A program made the translations under genes and the position numbers. DNA of 64,000 nucleotides from Roseateles asaccharophilus. Its GTDB lineage: Bacteria; Pseudomonadota; Gammaproteobacteria; Burkholderiales; Burkholderiaceae_C. The DNA lies in assembly GCF_004362405.1 (NCBI RefSeq), contig NZ_SNXE01000008.1, positions 163,295 through 227,294 on the forward strand, read 5' to 3'. Shown here piece after piece: positions 8,732 through 18,554 of this stretch. Every line of letters begins with the position of its first letter. Position 1 is the first letter of the stretch. The notes beneath the pieces were generated by a model, which had not been told where the DNA came from, ran no database searches, and saw nothing but the letters and a program-made list of their open reading frames with translations.

Positions 8732-11563
8732 TCAGACACTCGGTTCCTGGCTTGGCTGCGCAGCCAACTCCTGAAACGTGTGGCGGCCTGGGAGCTCGAT
8801 GCAGAAACTGCAGCCGTGTTCGGGTCGACTGGATACGGTGATTTGCCCGCCAAACAGGCCCTGGACGAGGTTGTATGCCACGCTCAGACCCAGTCCGTTA
8901 AGCCCAGCGCCCAGCTTTGTGCTGAAGAATGGTTCGAAGATGCGATGCATGGCATCCGAATCGATACCCTGGCCGCTGTCTGTGACATGCAGGCGCGTAC
9001 AGCCCGACACCTGATCGCGTTCGGCGCTGAGCACGACGAGTCCCGTGCGGCTATCTGGATAGGCATGCTTGATCGCATTGTCCAAAAGAATCTCTAGAAC
9101 CTGACTCAGCGCCTGGGGCGAACCATGCAGGGTGAGACCTTGAGGAATCCGGTTTACCCAGCTGATGCCGCCCTCCTTCAGCCGCCCAGCCATCACCTGA
9201 AGCACGCGGTCGGAGATCGTCCGCAGACCGAAGTTCTGAGGTGCCGTTTGTTCGGTGTGCAGCGCGAACTGCTTGAAGCTCGCGATCAGGGAGTCCGCCC
9301 TTGTCATGCTGCGCTCAACCAACGAGAGGCCCTGCGACAGATCCTGGCAGTACCTCACCCAGTCCGCGCGCTTCAGGCTCTGCTGAGCAAGGTGCGATGT
9401 GACTTCGGACAGTCGCCCCTGCAAGGTACTCGCGACCAAGCGACAGTTGCCTATCGGGGTGTTCAATTCATGTGCGACGCTGGCCACAAGCGTTGACAGA
9501 GCCTGAATGCGCTCCTTGGTCATGAGTTCTCGCTGTAGCAAGCTGGCGCGCTTCTGTGCCAATGCGTTGTCCAGTGCTACGGCCGTGTATCCACAAAGGC
9601 TGCGCCATATCAAGAGCTGCTGCGTGTCCAGAGGCAGAGCCCCAGGGCAGCGAAATCCGATGGCGCCCAGCGTCCGCTCTGCACAGATGAGCGGTGAAAG
9701 CACTTCGAAGGTCAAACCTTGCGCTTCACTGGCCTCGAGTTCTTGGCCTGATGAGTCAAGAAAGAGGCTTTGCCCGCTTTGAACACATTTCCGCCAGAGC
9801 TCCAGCCCACGGCCATGAGCCTCAATGCCCACGTCGTTGGCCGAGACCGCTGTCAGTTTTTCGCCCTTGCCGCCTTCGTTCATCCATAGCACCGAACAAG
9901 GCCCACCTAGCAGTTCGATGCAATGAAAATTGAGCACGTCGTGAATCCGATGAGGATCGAGTTCGTGCGTGATGGCTTGACCTACACCTGCAAGGTGATG
10001 CAGCACTTGCAGTGACGAGGCCAGGTTCTGCGAGCGAATGCTCTCAGCTTCGGCGAGCGTGCGTAGATAAGCTCTTTCCGAGCGAGCTTGCTCAATTTCG
10101 TGATGCAGGCGCAGGGCTTGCCGCGCAAGGGCGTTGCTGCTCGTCTGCTTGCGTTTGAGTTCCATGACGGCCCTCTCAAGCAGGTGATAGGCGCGCTCGT
10201 GCCCCCCGCACTCCGCAATGGCCTGCGCAGAGGCTTCGAACAATTCTGGCGCCGGGCTGCCTGCCGGAAGCCTTTCGGCTTGCCGCAAGGCATCCATGTA
10301 CAGATTGACCACATCGGCCGCTGTGTATCGCGATGAGCCATGGCTGCGCTCTGAGCGGGCCGCCTCTGCCAAGAGAGCCAAAGCCTCGACCTCGTCCTGC
10401 GGTCTGCGTGCTCGTTGCGCCAGCTCCAGTCCTTGGCGGATGTGCTCATATGCGCCCGCATGATCGGATTGGGCCAGCATGGCCCTTGCCATACCGAAAT
10501 GAGCCTGTATCAGCAGGTCTTGAGCGTCCCGGATCTGAGTGGAGCGATCAATAAGTGTGGCAAAGACATCTTTGGCGCTTGCCGCATCGCCTTGATCCAG
10601 CGCCGTCTGCCCGAGCGCCTCAAGTGCCAGGGCCGTCGTGCGCCCGTTGGGATGCCGCGAGCACAACTCAAGGCATTCGCTGAGCGTCGCACGGGCTGCA
10701 AAATGCCTTCCCAACCTTCGCTGGGCCTCACCGAGGTGCGCCAAACAAAGGCTTAGCAGTCCCGGCCACGCGCAACGCCTTGACAGTTCAATCGCCCGGG
10801 TCAGCCATTCAAGTGCCGTTTGGAACTCGCCCATGCGGCTGTAGGTGTGGCCCAAGTTGGTGGCAATGGTGATGGCGCGCCTCTGCTGTCCGGTCTCGAT
10901 GGCATGTTCATGTGCCAAGGAGAGGTGTGACAGCGCCTGGGAGTACTGGCCATCCATGCCCGCACGCATGCCGAGGTAGTCGGCCACCGCCGCACTCTCA
11001 ACGGCGGGGAGATCACTGATGTCCTGGGGCAACTCGTCGTCATACGTCGCCGCCAACTTCATGGCTTCATGGAAGATCGCTGCACGCGCACGCGTTGCAG
11101 CAAACACGGTCGTACGTTCGGGATCCCCCTTCGCGGCCTCCAGCGCCTGCGTCAAGGAATCCCACATTTCCGTACCGTCGCCGCCGTCAGCCGCTATATA
11201 GAAGCGCAGAAAGTGGCAATCAGCCAAGCCAATCGCATCCTCCAGAGCCGCAAACTGCTGTCGTGCCTGCAGCAGGCCAGCTCGTGCCGAGTCAGCGTCG
11301 CCCAAAAGCAAGCGGATCTCGGCCTTCAAAAGCAAGGACCGAGCCGTGGCGAGTTCAGCGTCGCGCCTGCTAATGCCGGCAGGCAGCGGCTCGCTGCCCA
11401 GGATGTCGACCAGTCGCAGCGCGAGCTCAGGATCGGCCTGGCGCTGCGCCCAGGCAAGTTGCAAACGCATCCGCCATACCAAGCTCGGGGGGGCTTGCTC
11501 AGGTGGCGATGTAACCCGCTCCAGGGCCAACCGCTGGCTCTGGGTGTAGAACAGCGCGAGCAT
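8732..11563 (-). CDS. Soluble TPR-GAF histidine kinase
   Basis: The 943-residue protein has no membrane segment. Residues ~1-450 are TPR-like helical repeats (ALEWLTRAIELS, LAHLGEAQRRLGRHFAARATLSECL). A coiled stretch follows, then a GAF-like domain (about 500-660; ITHELDPHRIHDVLNFHCIE), a HisKA domain with H698 in VAHELNTPIGN, and an HATPase domain (LDNAIKHAYPD; DSGQGID; LNGLGLSVAYNLV). A GAGAGG site seven to eight bases before the ATG supports the start. The architecture resembles cytoplasmic kinases that sense metabolites or proteins through TPR and GAF modules. There is no response regulator in its own gene run, so it is an orphan kinase. A 66-aa membrane protein gene lies 38 bp upstream. 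Confidence 0.9.
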   Translation of the reverse strand: MLALFYTQSQRLALERVTSPPEQAPPSLVWRMRLQLAWAQRQADPELALRLVDILGSEPLPAGISRRDAELATARSLLLKAEIRLLLGDADSARAGLLQARQQFAALEDAIGLADCHFLRFYIAADGGDGTEMWDSLTQALEAAKGDPERTTVFAATRARAAIFHEAMKLAATYDDELPQDISDLPAVESAAVADYLGMRAGMDGQYSQALSHLSLAHEHAIETGQQRRAITIATNLGHTYSRMGEFQTALEWLTRAIELSRRCAWPGLLSLCLAHLGEAQRRLGRHFAARATLSECLELCSRHPNGRTTALALEALGQTALDQGDAASAKDVFATLIDRSTQIRDAQDLLIQAHFGMARAMLAQSDHAGAYEHIRQGLELAQRARRPQDEVEALALLAEAARSERSHGSSRYTAADVVNLYMDALRQAERLPAGSPAPELFEASAQAIAECGGHERAYHLLERAVMELKRKQTSSNALARQALRLHHEIEQARSERAYLRTLAEAESIRSQNLASSLQVLHHLAGVGQAITHELDPHRIHDVLNFHCIELLGGPCSVLWMNEGGKGEKLTAVSANDVGIEAHGRGLELWRKCVQSGQSLFLDSSGQELEASEAQGLTFEVLSPLICAERTLGAIGFRCPGALPLDTQQLLIWRSLCGYTAVALDNALAQKRASLLQRELMTKERIQALSTLVASVAHELNTPIGNCRLVASTLQGRLSEVTSHLAQQSLKRADWVRYCQDLSQGLSLVERSMTRADSLIASFKQFALHTEQTAPQNFGLRTISDRVLQVMAGRLKEGGISWVNRIPQGLTLHGSPQALSQVLEILLDNAIKHAYPDSRTGLVVLSAERDQVSGCTRLHVTDSGQGIDSDAMHRIFEPFFSTKLGAGLNGLGLSVAYNLVQGLFGGQITVSSRPEHGCSFCIELPGRHTFQELAAQPSQEPSV

Positions 11564-11601
11564 GGACTCTTACCTCTCGTGTTGGACCTGGGCCTGGTGA
11601 A

Positions 11602-11802
11602 TCAGAGAAAGATCACCAGGAACACGAGGCCTATGACCAAGAGATACGTTGCCCAGAAAAGGCCAGCTTCGGTCAAACCCGCTCGATGCCACAAGCTGTA
11701 GCCCATGGCGTCCGCATGGCGCGCAGGCCCTGACGCCGAGACCGCATGTTCAAGCATGCCTGTCTCGTTAGGGATCGAGGTGAGTCTGGTGTTGTCGTTC
11801 AT
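11602..11802 (-). CDS. Small single-helix membrane protein (66 aa)
   Basis: This short frame encodes a hydrophilic N-terminal half (MNDNTRLTSIPNETGMLEHAV) and one strong C-terminal membrane helix (GLFWATYLLVIGLVFLVIFL) ending directly at the stop. This suggests a tail-anchored protein with its N terminus in the cytoplasm. A weak AGG site lies eight bases before the ATG. It sits 38 bp upstream of the soluble TPR-GAF kinase in the same direction and so could tether or modulate that kinase. I know of no family for it. The composition contrast between the two halves and the operon position make it more likely real than chance. Confidence 0.5.
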   Translation of the reverse strand: MNDNTRLTSIPNETGMLEHAVSASGPARHADAMGYSLWHRAGLTEAGLFWATYLLVIGLVFLVIFL

Positions 11803-11858
11803 AGCAGGGACCTAGGGGATGGAGTGCCTGCTATGGTCTAGGTTTTAGGGGGAGGGCG

Positions 11859-11875
11859 GTCTTAAAGATTGTTAA
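11859..11875 (-). promoter_or_regulatory. Candidate regulator site shared with the peptide-export operon
   Basis: Read on the minus strand, this is TTAACAATCTTTAAGAC, 57 bp before the 66-aa gene. It matches 15 of 17 bases of TTAACACTCCTTAAGAC at 20233-20249, upstream of the HlyD-like gene and in the same orientation relative to transcription. The site is partly palindromic (TTAA-N7-TTAA). The binding protein is unknown. Confidence 0.4.
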
Positions 11876-11919
11876 CTAGGGGTTGCCATCCACTTCATTT
11901 CGCGAATGCGGTCACGCAT

Positions 11920-13812
11920 TCAAGGGGATAGCTCCAGAACCATGGTGCTGCGTGAGGGAAGTTCGAGGCTGGCATGCAAGGGGTGAACGTGTCCACTGAG
12001 AACGTCCCGGCCGAGTCTGGCCTCGTTCAGCGTGTCGGCGAAGCGCTGCAGGTCCAGCGACATTGACCGCCTGTTTTTGTTGATCACAAGCATCACAGGC
12101 CTTTCCCCTGGCAGCCGTCGAAACAGCACGTAGATGCCATGCAGGGGGGCATAGTGGATCAGATGGCCGTTGTGAACAGCTTTAGCACCCTTGCGCCAGT
12201 TGAGCAGGCGGCGCAGCAGGTCCTTCGCCTCGCCCTGGCGCGGGCTCAGGCCGCGGCCGCTGAAACCATCCACCGTATCGCCGGCAAAGCCGCCGGGGAA
12301 GTCGGCCCGCACCCGGCCGTCGTCGCGCTGCTGCGGGCTGGTGAGCAGCACTTCGCTGCCGTAGAAGAACTGCGGGATGCGGTTGACCACGCAGAGATAG
12401 CTCCAGGCCATGCGCAGCAGGTCCATATCCTCGCCCAGCAGGCTGAACAGGCGCGGTGTGTCGTGATTGCCCTCGAAGACCACCAGGCGATTGGCGTCGG
12501 CGTAGACGAAATCATGCGCCAGGGTCTCGTAGAGCTTGTAGATGCCGCCTTCGCCCTGGTCCGCGTCCTTGAGCCCCGCGAGCAGGGCGTAGTGCAGCGG
12601 GAAGTCCATCATGCTGGGCGTGGAGGAGACATAGCCGTCGTGGTTGCGCTTGCCGCGCTGCCAGTAGGCCACGATGGCCGGGTGGCCGCTCCATTCCTCG
12701 CCCACGATGTTCAGGCGCGGGTACTCGCGCATCAGGCGGGCGGACCAGCGGGCCAGGAAGTCGCGGTCGGAGTAGGAGTAGGTGTCGGTGCGCACGCCCG
12801 ACAGGCCCGCGTACTCGATCCACCACAGGCTCATCTGGATCAGGTAGGTGGCGAGCTGGGGCTGGCGCTGGTTGAGGTCGGGCATGCCCGGCGTGAACCA
12901 GCCATCGCTGAAGCGGCGCCGGTCGCTGGGGGCGGCATGCGGGTCCTGCCAGGTCACGCGGGCGTGATGCGTCTCGGTGTAGCTGGGCCACTGGTTGAGC
13001 CAGTCGGGCGCGGGCAGATCGGCCATCCACCAGTGGTGGTCACCGATATGGTTGAGCACGATGTCCTGGATCAGGCCCAGACCGCGCTGGCGCGCCTCGG
13101 CGGCCAGGGCGCGGAACTCCTCATTGCTGCCGAAGCGCGGGTCGATGCGGTAGAAGTCGGTGGCCGCATAGCCGTGGTAGCTGTAGCTGGGGCCGTCGTT
13201 CTCCACCAGGGGCGTGGGCCAGATCTGGGTGAAGCCCATGGCGGCGATGTAGTCCAGGCGCGCGCGCAGCCCGGCCAGATTGCCGCCGTGACGGGCGCCG
13301 GGATCGCTGCGGTCCACGCGCGTCTCGCGCATGGCCGGCGGAGCCACGGCCGGCTCGGCCCGCGCAAAGCGATCGGGCACCACCAGGTAGATCGCGTCCT
13401 TGGTGTCAAAGCCCTGGCGCTGGGCCGAGCCCGGCGCGCGGGCCAGCAGCTCGTAGGGCAGGCTCAGCAGCGGCGCGGCACTGCCGGGGCGGTGCAGCTG
13501 GATCTCGATATGGCCTGGGCGGCAGTCGGCTGCCAGCTCCAGCTCGATGAAGAGGTAGTTGGGGCTGGCCAGGCGCTGCTGGCCCAGCAGGCGCACGCCC
13601 GGGGCCTTGAGGCGGGCCTCCAGCGTGGCCAGGCCGGGGCCGTGCAGCATCAGCTGCAGCCGGGGTTCGGCCATGCCCACCCACCAGTTCGGCGGCTCCA
13701 CGCGCTGCAGCGCGGGGGCGGCGGGCGCGCCGCCGGCGGTCTGCGAGCTGGCGAGCGCACCGAGGGCGGCGCCGGCGGCGGTGGTCTTCAAGAGGGTTCT
13801 CCTTGTCAGCAT
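11920..13812 (-). CDS. Exported GH13 alpha-glucanase (neopullulanase/cyclomaltodextrinase type)
   Basis: The 630-residue enzyme begins with a twin-arginine-like signal (MLTRRTLLKTTAAGAALGAL). An N-terminal beta domain typical of cyclomaltodextrinase/SusA-like enzymes follows (about 45-140; VEPPNWWVGM). The GH13 barrel holds the conserved regions DIVLNH, GVRTDTYSY (nucleophile D343), IVGEEW (acid/base E372) and FEGNHDTPR (D451). It would hydrolyse alpha-1,4 (and perhaps alpha-1,6) bonds in maltodextrins in the periplasm or outside. It lies seven bases downstream of a second GH13 gene, so the two are probably co-transcribed, diverging from a pullulanase gene. Exact specificity (cyclodextrin, pullulan or starch) cannot be read. 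Confidence 0.88.
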   Translation of the reverse strand: MLTRRTLLKTTAAGAALGALASSQTAGGAPAAPALQRVEPPNWWVGMAEPRLQLMLHGPGLATLEARLKAPGVRLLGQQRLASPNYLFIELELAADCRPGHIEIQLHRPGSAAPLLSLPYELLARAPGSAQRQGFDTKDAIYLVVPDRFARAEPAVAPPAMRETRVDRSDPGARHGGNLAGLRARLDYIAAMGFTQIWPTPLVENDGPSYSYHGYAATDFYRIDPRFGSNEEFRALAAEARQRGLGLIQDIVLNHIGDHHWWMADLPAPDWLNQWPSYTETHHARVTWQDPHAAPSDRRRFSDGWFTPGMPDLNQRQPQLATYLIQMSLWWIEYAGLSGVRTDTYSYSDRDFLARWSARLMREYPRLNIVGEEWSGHPAIVAYWQRGKRNHDGYVSSTPSMMDFPLHYALLAGLKDADQGEGGIYKLYETLAHDFVYADANRLVVFEGNHDTPRLFSLLGEDMDLLRMAWSYLCVVNRIPQFFYGSEVLLTSPQQRDDGRVRADFPGGFAGDTVDGFSGRGLSPRQGEAKDLLRRLLNWRKGAKAVHNGHLIHYAPLHGIYVLFRRLPGERPVMLVINKNRRSMSLDLQRFADTLNEARLGRDVLSGHVHPLHASLELPSRSTMVLELSP

Positions 13813-13819
13813 GGCGGGC

Positions 13820-15448
13820 TCAGGGCTTGAGAAGTCGATAGACCGTCACCGATTGTGGCGGCAGCGCCAGCCGGACCTGGCCGGTGGCATCGCTGCGCCG
13901 GGGCAGGGCCTGGGACGGGTATTCGGGGCGCAGCGCGGCCTGGGCCGGCAGCTGACCCAGGTCCAGATGCATGGGCTCGCGGCCGTAGTGGATCAGCACC
14001 AGGCTGTGCTCCTCGCCCCAGCGGCGCTGGAAGCTGAAGAGCCGGCCCTGCGCCAGCACCTGGGCCTGCTCGTAGCGGCCGCGGGCGATGGAGGGCAGGC
14101 GCTGGCGCAGGCCCAGCATGGCCTTGTAGAAGTTCAGCAGCGAGCCCGGATCACGCGCCTGGGCCTCGACATTGTGGCTGGCGATATTGGGCGCCAGGGG
14201 CCGGAAGGGCCGGCCGCCCGCCGGGCTGAAACCGCGGCCATCGGCGCTCCAGCTCATGGGCGCGCGCAGGGGCTCGTCGCCCGGCAGGCCCGCCACGCCG
14301 GCCATGCCGATTTCCTCGCCGTAATAGATGAAGGGCGTGCCCGGCAGCAGCAGATAGCTGGCGGCGGCCAGCTTGTAGCGCGCCTCGTCGCCCGCCAGCT
14401 GGTCCCAGATGCGGCGACCGGCAAAGATGTCGTGGTTGGCCAGCATGGTGGCCATGCCGGCCGGCGCGGTCTTGAAGTAGTCCGCCAGGGCCTGGGTGGC
14501 GGCCGCGTCCTCACCGCTGCTGGCCTTGAGGATCTGCTGCTCCAGCCCGAAGGCGAAGGCACTGCCGCAGACCTCGGGCCGGCCGTAGACCTGGGGATTG
14601 GCCGTGGCCTCGCAGACCACATGGCGGCGCGGGTAGCGCTTGATCTCGCGCTGCAGACGCTGGGTCAGGGCGCGGCTTTCGGGCTGGTCGTTCCAGTCGC
14701 GCGCATTGTTCTCCACCAGATGCGGCACGGCATCGAGTCGAAAGCCGTCCAGACCGCGCTTGAGCCAGAAGCGCAGGCTGGCCAGGTGGTAGTCCAGCAC
14801 CGCGGGCTCGCGCATATTGAAGTCGGGCATCTGCGGCCCGAAGGTGGCGAAGTAGTGGGCGCCGCCCTCGGGCGTGGCGTACCAGGGGTTCTGGCCCCAG
14901 ATGTCCCAGCCGCTGGGGGCCGGGTCTTGCCAGACGAACCAGGAGCGGTAGGGGCTGCGCGCATCGCGCCGGGCGGCCTGGAACAGGGGGTGCTGGTCCG
15001 AGGCATGGTTGATCACGTAGTCGATGATCACGCCCATGCCGCGCCGGTGGGCCTCGCGCAGCAGGCGGTCGAAGTCGGCCAGGCGGCCGTACTGCGGCTC
15101 CAGGGCGCGGTAGTCGGTGGTGGCGTAGCCGTGGTCGCGGTCGCTGCTGGCGGTGATGGGCATCAGCCACAGGCCGCTCACACCCAGGGCCTGCAGATAG
15201 GGCAGGCGCTGGATCAGGCCGTTCAGGTCGCCGATGCCGTCGCCATCGCTGTCCTGATAGGCCCGCACAAAGATCTCCATGAAGGCGCCATGCTGCCAGC
15301 CCTCGGGCAGGGGGCTGGGGCGGATCTGTGGCGGCACGGGGCGCAGGTCCGCTGGCGAGCCCACAGGGGGCGGACCGCCCGGGCCCGCCAGGGCGCTGCC
15401 GCCCAGCAGCAGGGCGGCGAGGGTGCTTGTCAGCGCAATTCGTCTCAT
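13820..15448 (-). CDS. Secreted GH13 alpha-amylase/alpha-glucosidase-like enzyme
   Basis: I chose the ATG at 15448 because it gives a clear signal peptide (MRRIALTSTLAALLLGGSALAGPG); the frame is open upstream but reads as Arg/Gly-rich filler overlapping the divergent gene. The 542-residue product has GH13 regions FRLDAV (nucleophile D239), VVCEA (acid/base E280) and LANHD (D340). It also has an N-terminal metal-site-like DSDGDGIGD shared by oligo-1,6-glucosidase and trehalose-synthase-like amylases. A C-terminal beta domain follows the barrel. It should degrade maltodextrins outside the cytoplasm together with the downstream GH13 enzyme and the divergent pullulanase. The fine specificity is uncertain. 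Confidence 0.88.
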   Translation of the reverse strand: MRRIALTSTLAALLLGGSALAGPGGPPPVGSPADLRPVPPQIRPSPLPEGWQHGAFMEIFVRAYQDSDGDGIGDLNGLIQRLPYLQALGVSGLWLMPITASSDRDHGYATTDYRALEPQYGRLADFDRLLREAHRRGMGVIIDYVINHASDQHPLFQAARRDARSPYRSWFVWQDPAPSGWDIWGQNPWYATPEGGAHYFATFGPQMPDFNMREPAVLDYHLASLRFWLKRGLDGFRLDAVPHLVENNARDWNDQPESRALTQRLQREIKRYPRRHVVCEATANPQVYGRPEVCGSAFAFGLEQQILKASSGEDAAATQALADYFKTAPAGMATMLANHDIFAGRRIWDQLAGDEARYKLAAASYLLLPGTPFIYYGEEIGMAGVAGLPGDEPLRAPMSWSADGRGFSPAGGRPFRPLAPNIASHNVEAQARDPGSLLNFYKAMLGLRQRLPSIARGRYEQAQVLAQGRLFSFQRRWGEEHSLVLIHYGREPMHLDLGQLPAQAALRPEYPSQALPRRSDATGQVRLALPPQSVTVYRLLKP

Positions 15449-15452
15449 GAAT

Positions 15453-15465
15453 GTAGTTTGATTAC
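15453..15465. promoter_or_regulatory. Candidate operator 1 of glucan-degradation genes
   Basis: GTAGTTTGATTAC is a near-palindrome lying five bases before the start of the minus-strand amylase gene. It matches 10 of 13 bases with the perfect-arm palindrome at 15564-15576. A pair of such sites in a divergent glucan region suggests LacI-type control, but no regulator gene is adjacent. Confidence 0.4.
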
Positions 15466-15563
15466 TGACTCTGGCGCCGGAGGGCGGTCCACGCATCAGC
15501 TCATTTGTGGCGCGCAGCATAGCGGCAAGCGAGGCTCGGTGTAAGTCTGGGTCTTGCGGATAT

Positions 15564-15576
15564 GTAGTTTTGCTAC
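15564..15576. promoter_or_regulatory. Candidate operator 2 of glucan-degradation genes
   Basis: GTAGTTTTGCTAC has two perfect 4-base arms (GTAG/CTAC) around five bases and lies 47 bp before the chosen pullulanase start. Its twin lies 111 bp away at 15453, on the other side of the divergent promoter region, a spacing that would permit looping between two dimers. Regulator unknown. Confidence 0.45.
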
Positions 15577-15622
15577 CATTTGCCGCCATCCGCTGACCCA
15601 CGACGCCAGGACCACCCTGACC

Positions 15623-18457
15623 ATGACCTGCTCCCCCACCCGCAGCCCAGCCCGGCGTCTTTTTATTCCGATGAAGGGGCGGCTGCGCAGCCTGAGCCTG
15701 CTGGCCCTGGGCTGCTCGGCGACGGCGCTCGCCGCGGCGGCGGGGCTGAGCGAGGCTGCGCTGCGCCAGGCCTGCGACGCAAGCGCCAGCAGCCGCCTGC
15801 TGCAGGCCGAGCAACTGCCGCCCCACGATGCGGCCGTGCAGATGCTGGAAGGGGAGGGCGGCGCGCGCGCCGTGGGCGACTTCATCTGGGCCGGTCTGCG
15901 GCCCGCCGAGCCGGGTTGGCGCTACCGGCTGTATCACGCCGCCACGGGTCGTTTGCAGGCCGCCCCCGGCGCGCCGGTGCAGGGTTTTGATGCCGCGCTG
16001 GAACTGCGCGATCTGGGGGCGCACACGCCCACCGGTACCCAGGCCTGGATCGGCCCGGGCCGGCGGCTGGCCCTGCCGCCGGATCTGCCGACAAGCACCT
16101 TGCGGCAATGGCTGCGCGGCCAGCTGCTGCTGGTGGCCGAGGACGCTCAGGGCCGCGTGCAGCAGCTCAGCGGCCTGCAGCCCGGGGCCTTGCTGGACGC
16201 GCTGTATGCCGCGGCCGAGCAGGCGCCCGCCCTGGGCCTGAGCCCGCGCGCGGCTGGCGGCTTCGATCTGCGCCTGTGGGCGCCCACGGCGCGCCAGGTG
16301 CATCTGTGCCACTACCCCGAGGCCGATGGCGCCGCAGGGCGCGTGCAGGCCCTGCGCCGGGATGCGGCCACGGGCCTGTGGCAGGGCCGGCTGCCCGCCA
16401 GCGCACGCGGCGGCTACTACAGCTATCTGGTGGAGGTGCAGGTGCGCGGGCTGGGCCGGGTGCTCAACCGCGTGACCGATCCCTACTCGCTGAGCCTGAA
16501 CGCGGACTCGCGGCGCAGCTTCATCGTGGACCTGGCCGACCCGGCCTACAAGCCGCCTGGCTGGGATGCGCTACGCCCGCCCGCCCGGGTGGGCGGCAAC
16601 ACGGACATGGTGGTGTACGAGCTGCATGTGCGCGACTTCTCGCGCGACGATGCCTCGGTCAGCCCCGTGCGGCGCGGGCGCTACGAGGCCTTCACCGAGA
16701 CCGGATCCCTGGGCATGCAGCATCTGCGCCGCCTGAGCGAGGCGGGGCTCACCGATGTGCACCTGCTGCCGGTCTTTGACATCGCCAGCGTGCCCGAGCG
16801 TGCTTGCGTGCAGCCCGAGGTGCCGGCCGAGGCGCCGCCCGACAGCGAGGCCCAGCAGGCCGCGGTGGTGGCGCAGGCTGGCCGCGACTGCTTCAACTGG
16901 GGCTATGACCCCTGGCACTTCAACGCGCCCGAGGGCAGCTATGCCAGCGACGCCAATGAGGGCGGACGTCGCATCCTGGAGTTCCGCCGCATGGTGCAGG
17001 CCCTGGCGGGCATGGGCCTGCGCACGGGCATGGACGTGGTCTACAACCACACGGCCGCGGCGGGCCAGCATGAGCAGTCGGTGCTGGACCGCGTGGTGCC
17101 CGGCTACTACCAGCGCTATGACGCCCGGGGGCGCATCGAGCGCTCCACCTGCTGCGACAACACCGCCACCGAGCGCCGCATGATGGGCCGCCTGCTGCTG
17201 GACTCGGTGCTGCTGTGGGCGCGCGAGTACCGCATCGCCTCCTTTCGCTTCGACCTGATGGCTCACCAGCCGCGCGCCCTGATGGAGCGCCTGCAGGCGC
17301 GGCTGCGCTCCGAGCTGGACCATGCCGTGCCCCTGATCGGCGAGGGCTGGAACTTTGGCGAGGTCGCCTATGGCGCCCGCTTTGTGCAGGCCTCCCAGCT
17401 CTCCTTGCCCGGCAGCGGCATCGCCACCTTCAGCGACCGCGGCCGCGATGCGCTGCGGGGCGGTGGCGCCTCGGATGCCGGGGCCCAGATGGTGAGCCGC
17501 CAGGGCTGGCTCAACGGTCAGTTCTATGCCCCCAACGCCCTGGGCGGCGGCGCGAGCCGGGAGGACCTGATGCGCAGCGCCGATCTGCTGCGCCTGGCCC
17601 TGGCTGGCAGCCTGCGCGACTACGAGCTGCAAGGCTGGGACGGCCAGCGCCGGCGCGGCGCCCAGATCGACTACGCGGGCCAGCCCGCCGGCTATGCGGC
17701 CGCGCCCGGCGAGGTGGTGAACTACGCCGACAACCACGACAACCAGACCCTCTTCGACCTCAATGCCCTGCGCCTGCCCCTGGACACCTCGCGCGAGGAC
17801 CGGGCGCGCGTGCAGGTGCTGGGCATGGCGCTCACCGCCTTCAGCCAGGGCGTGGCCTATTTCCACGCCGGGGTGGAGACCCTGCGCTCCAAGTCCCTGG
17901 ACCGCAACAGCTACGACTCGGGCGACTGGTTCAACCGCCTGGACTGGTCGCTGCAGACCAATCACTTCGGCACCGGCCTGCCGCCCCGGCCGGACAATGC
18001 GGCGCATTACCCCTGGATGCGCCCAGTGCTGGCGCGGGCCGATGAAATCCGCCCCCAGCCGGCCCAGATCCGCTGGACGGTGGCGGCCTTTGCCGATCTG
18101 CTGCGCCTGCGCGCCAGCTCGCGCCTGTTCCGCCTGGACAGCGCCGAGCAGGTGCGCCAGCGCCTGCGCCTGCACAACACCGGCCCCACGCAGCAGCCCA
18201 GCCTGCTGGTGGGCGAGCTCGATGGCCGGGGTCTTCCCGGCGCCGGCTTCCAGCGCCTGCTCTACGCGATCAATGCCGACCTCAAGCCCCAGGCCCTGGA
18301 CCTGCCCGAGACGCGCGGCCAGGCCTGGCGCCTGCATCCGGTGCATCTGGCGCCCGAGGCGGCCGACCGCCGGCCCCGTGAGCAGGCGCGCTTCGAGCCC
18401 GAGCGCGGTCGCTTCGAGATCCCGGCGCGCACCGCCCTGGTCTACGTGCTGGACTGA
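15623..18457 (+). CDS. pulA: Secreted type I pullulanase-like GH13 enzyme
   Basis: The enzyme debranches pullulan, amylopectin or limit dextrins at alpha-1,6 bonds. The 944-residue product has a signal region ([28 protein letters not shown]), N-terminal carbohydrate-binding beta domains including a CBM48-like one (about 210-300; [16 protein letters not shown]), and the pullulanase hallmark [12 protein letters not shown]13 regions are DVVYNH, SFRFDLM (D544), LIGEGWNFG (E574) and YADNHDN (D706). I chose ATG 15623 because an AGGA sequence lies about ten bases upstream; ATG 15671 would give a more compact signal peptide and is a fair alternative. It diverges from two GH13 genes, forming a complete extracellular starch-degrading set. 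Confidence 0.9.
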   Translation: MTCSPTRSPARRLFIPMKGRLRSLSLLALGCSATALAAAAGLSEAALRQACDASASSRLLQAEQLPPHDAAVQMLEGEGGARAVGDFIWAGLRPAEPGWRYRLYHAATGRLQAAPGAPVQGFDAALELRDLGAHTPTGTQAWIGPGRRLALPPDLPTSTLRQWLRGQLLLVAEDAQGRVQQLSGLQPGALLDALYAAAEQAPALGLSPRAAGGFDLRLWAPTARQVHLCHYPEADGAAGRVQALRRDAATGLWQGRLPASARGGYYSYLVEVQVRGLGRVLNRVTDPYSLSLNADSRRSFIVDLADPAYKPPGWDALRPPARVGGNTDMVVYELHVRDFSRDDASVSPVRRGRYEAFTETGSLGMQHLRRLSEAGLTDVHLLPVFDIASVPERACVQPEVPAEAPPDSEAQQAAVVAQAGRDCFNWGYDPWHFNAPEGSYASDANEGGRRILEFRRMVQALAGMGLRTGMDVVYNHTAAAGQHEQSVLDRVVPGYYQRYDARGRIERSTCCDNTATERRMMGRLLLDSVLLWAREYRIASFRFDLMAHQPRALMERLQARLRSELDHAVPLIGEGWNFGEVAYGARFVQASQLSLPGSGIATFSDRGRDALRGGGASDAGAQMVSRQGWLNGQFYAPNALGGGASREDLMRSADLLRLALAGSLRDYELQGWDGQRRRGAQIDYAGQPAGYAAAPGEVVNYADNHDNQTLFDLNALRLPLDTSREDRARVQVLGMALTAFSQGVAYFHAGVETLRSKSLDRNSYDSGDWFNRLDWSLQTNHFGTGLPPRPDNAAHYPWMRPVLARADEIRPQPAQIRWTVAAFADLLRLRASSRLFRLDSAEQVRQRLRLHNTGPTQQPSLLVGELDGRGLPGAGFQRLLYAINADLKPQALDLPETRGQAWRLHPVHLAPEAADRRPREQARFEPERGRFEIPARTALVYVLD

Positions 18458-18554
18458 GCCGGGGCAGCGGCGGGCTGCCGCGCTGGCAGGGCGGGGCCTA
18501 TGGTGCTAGGGTTGCGATGCTGTGCCTGGGTCCAGGCACCGGAGGTGTTGCACC

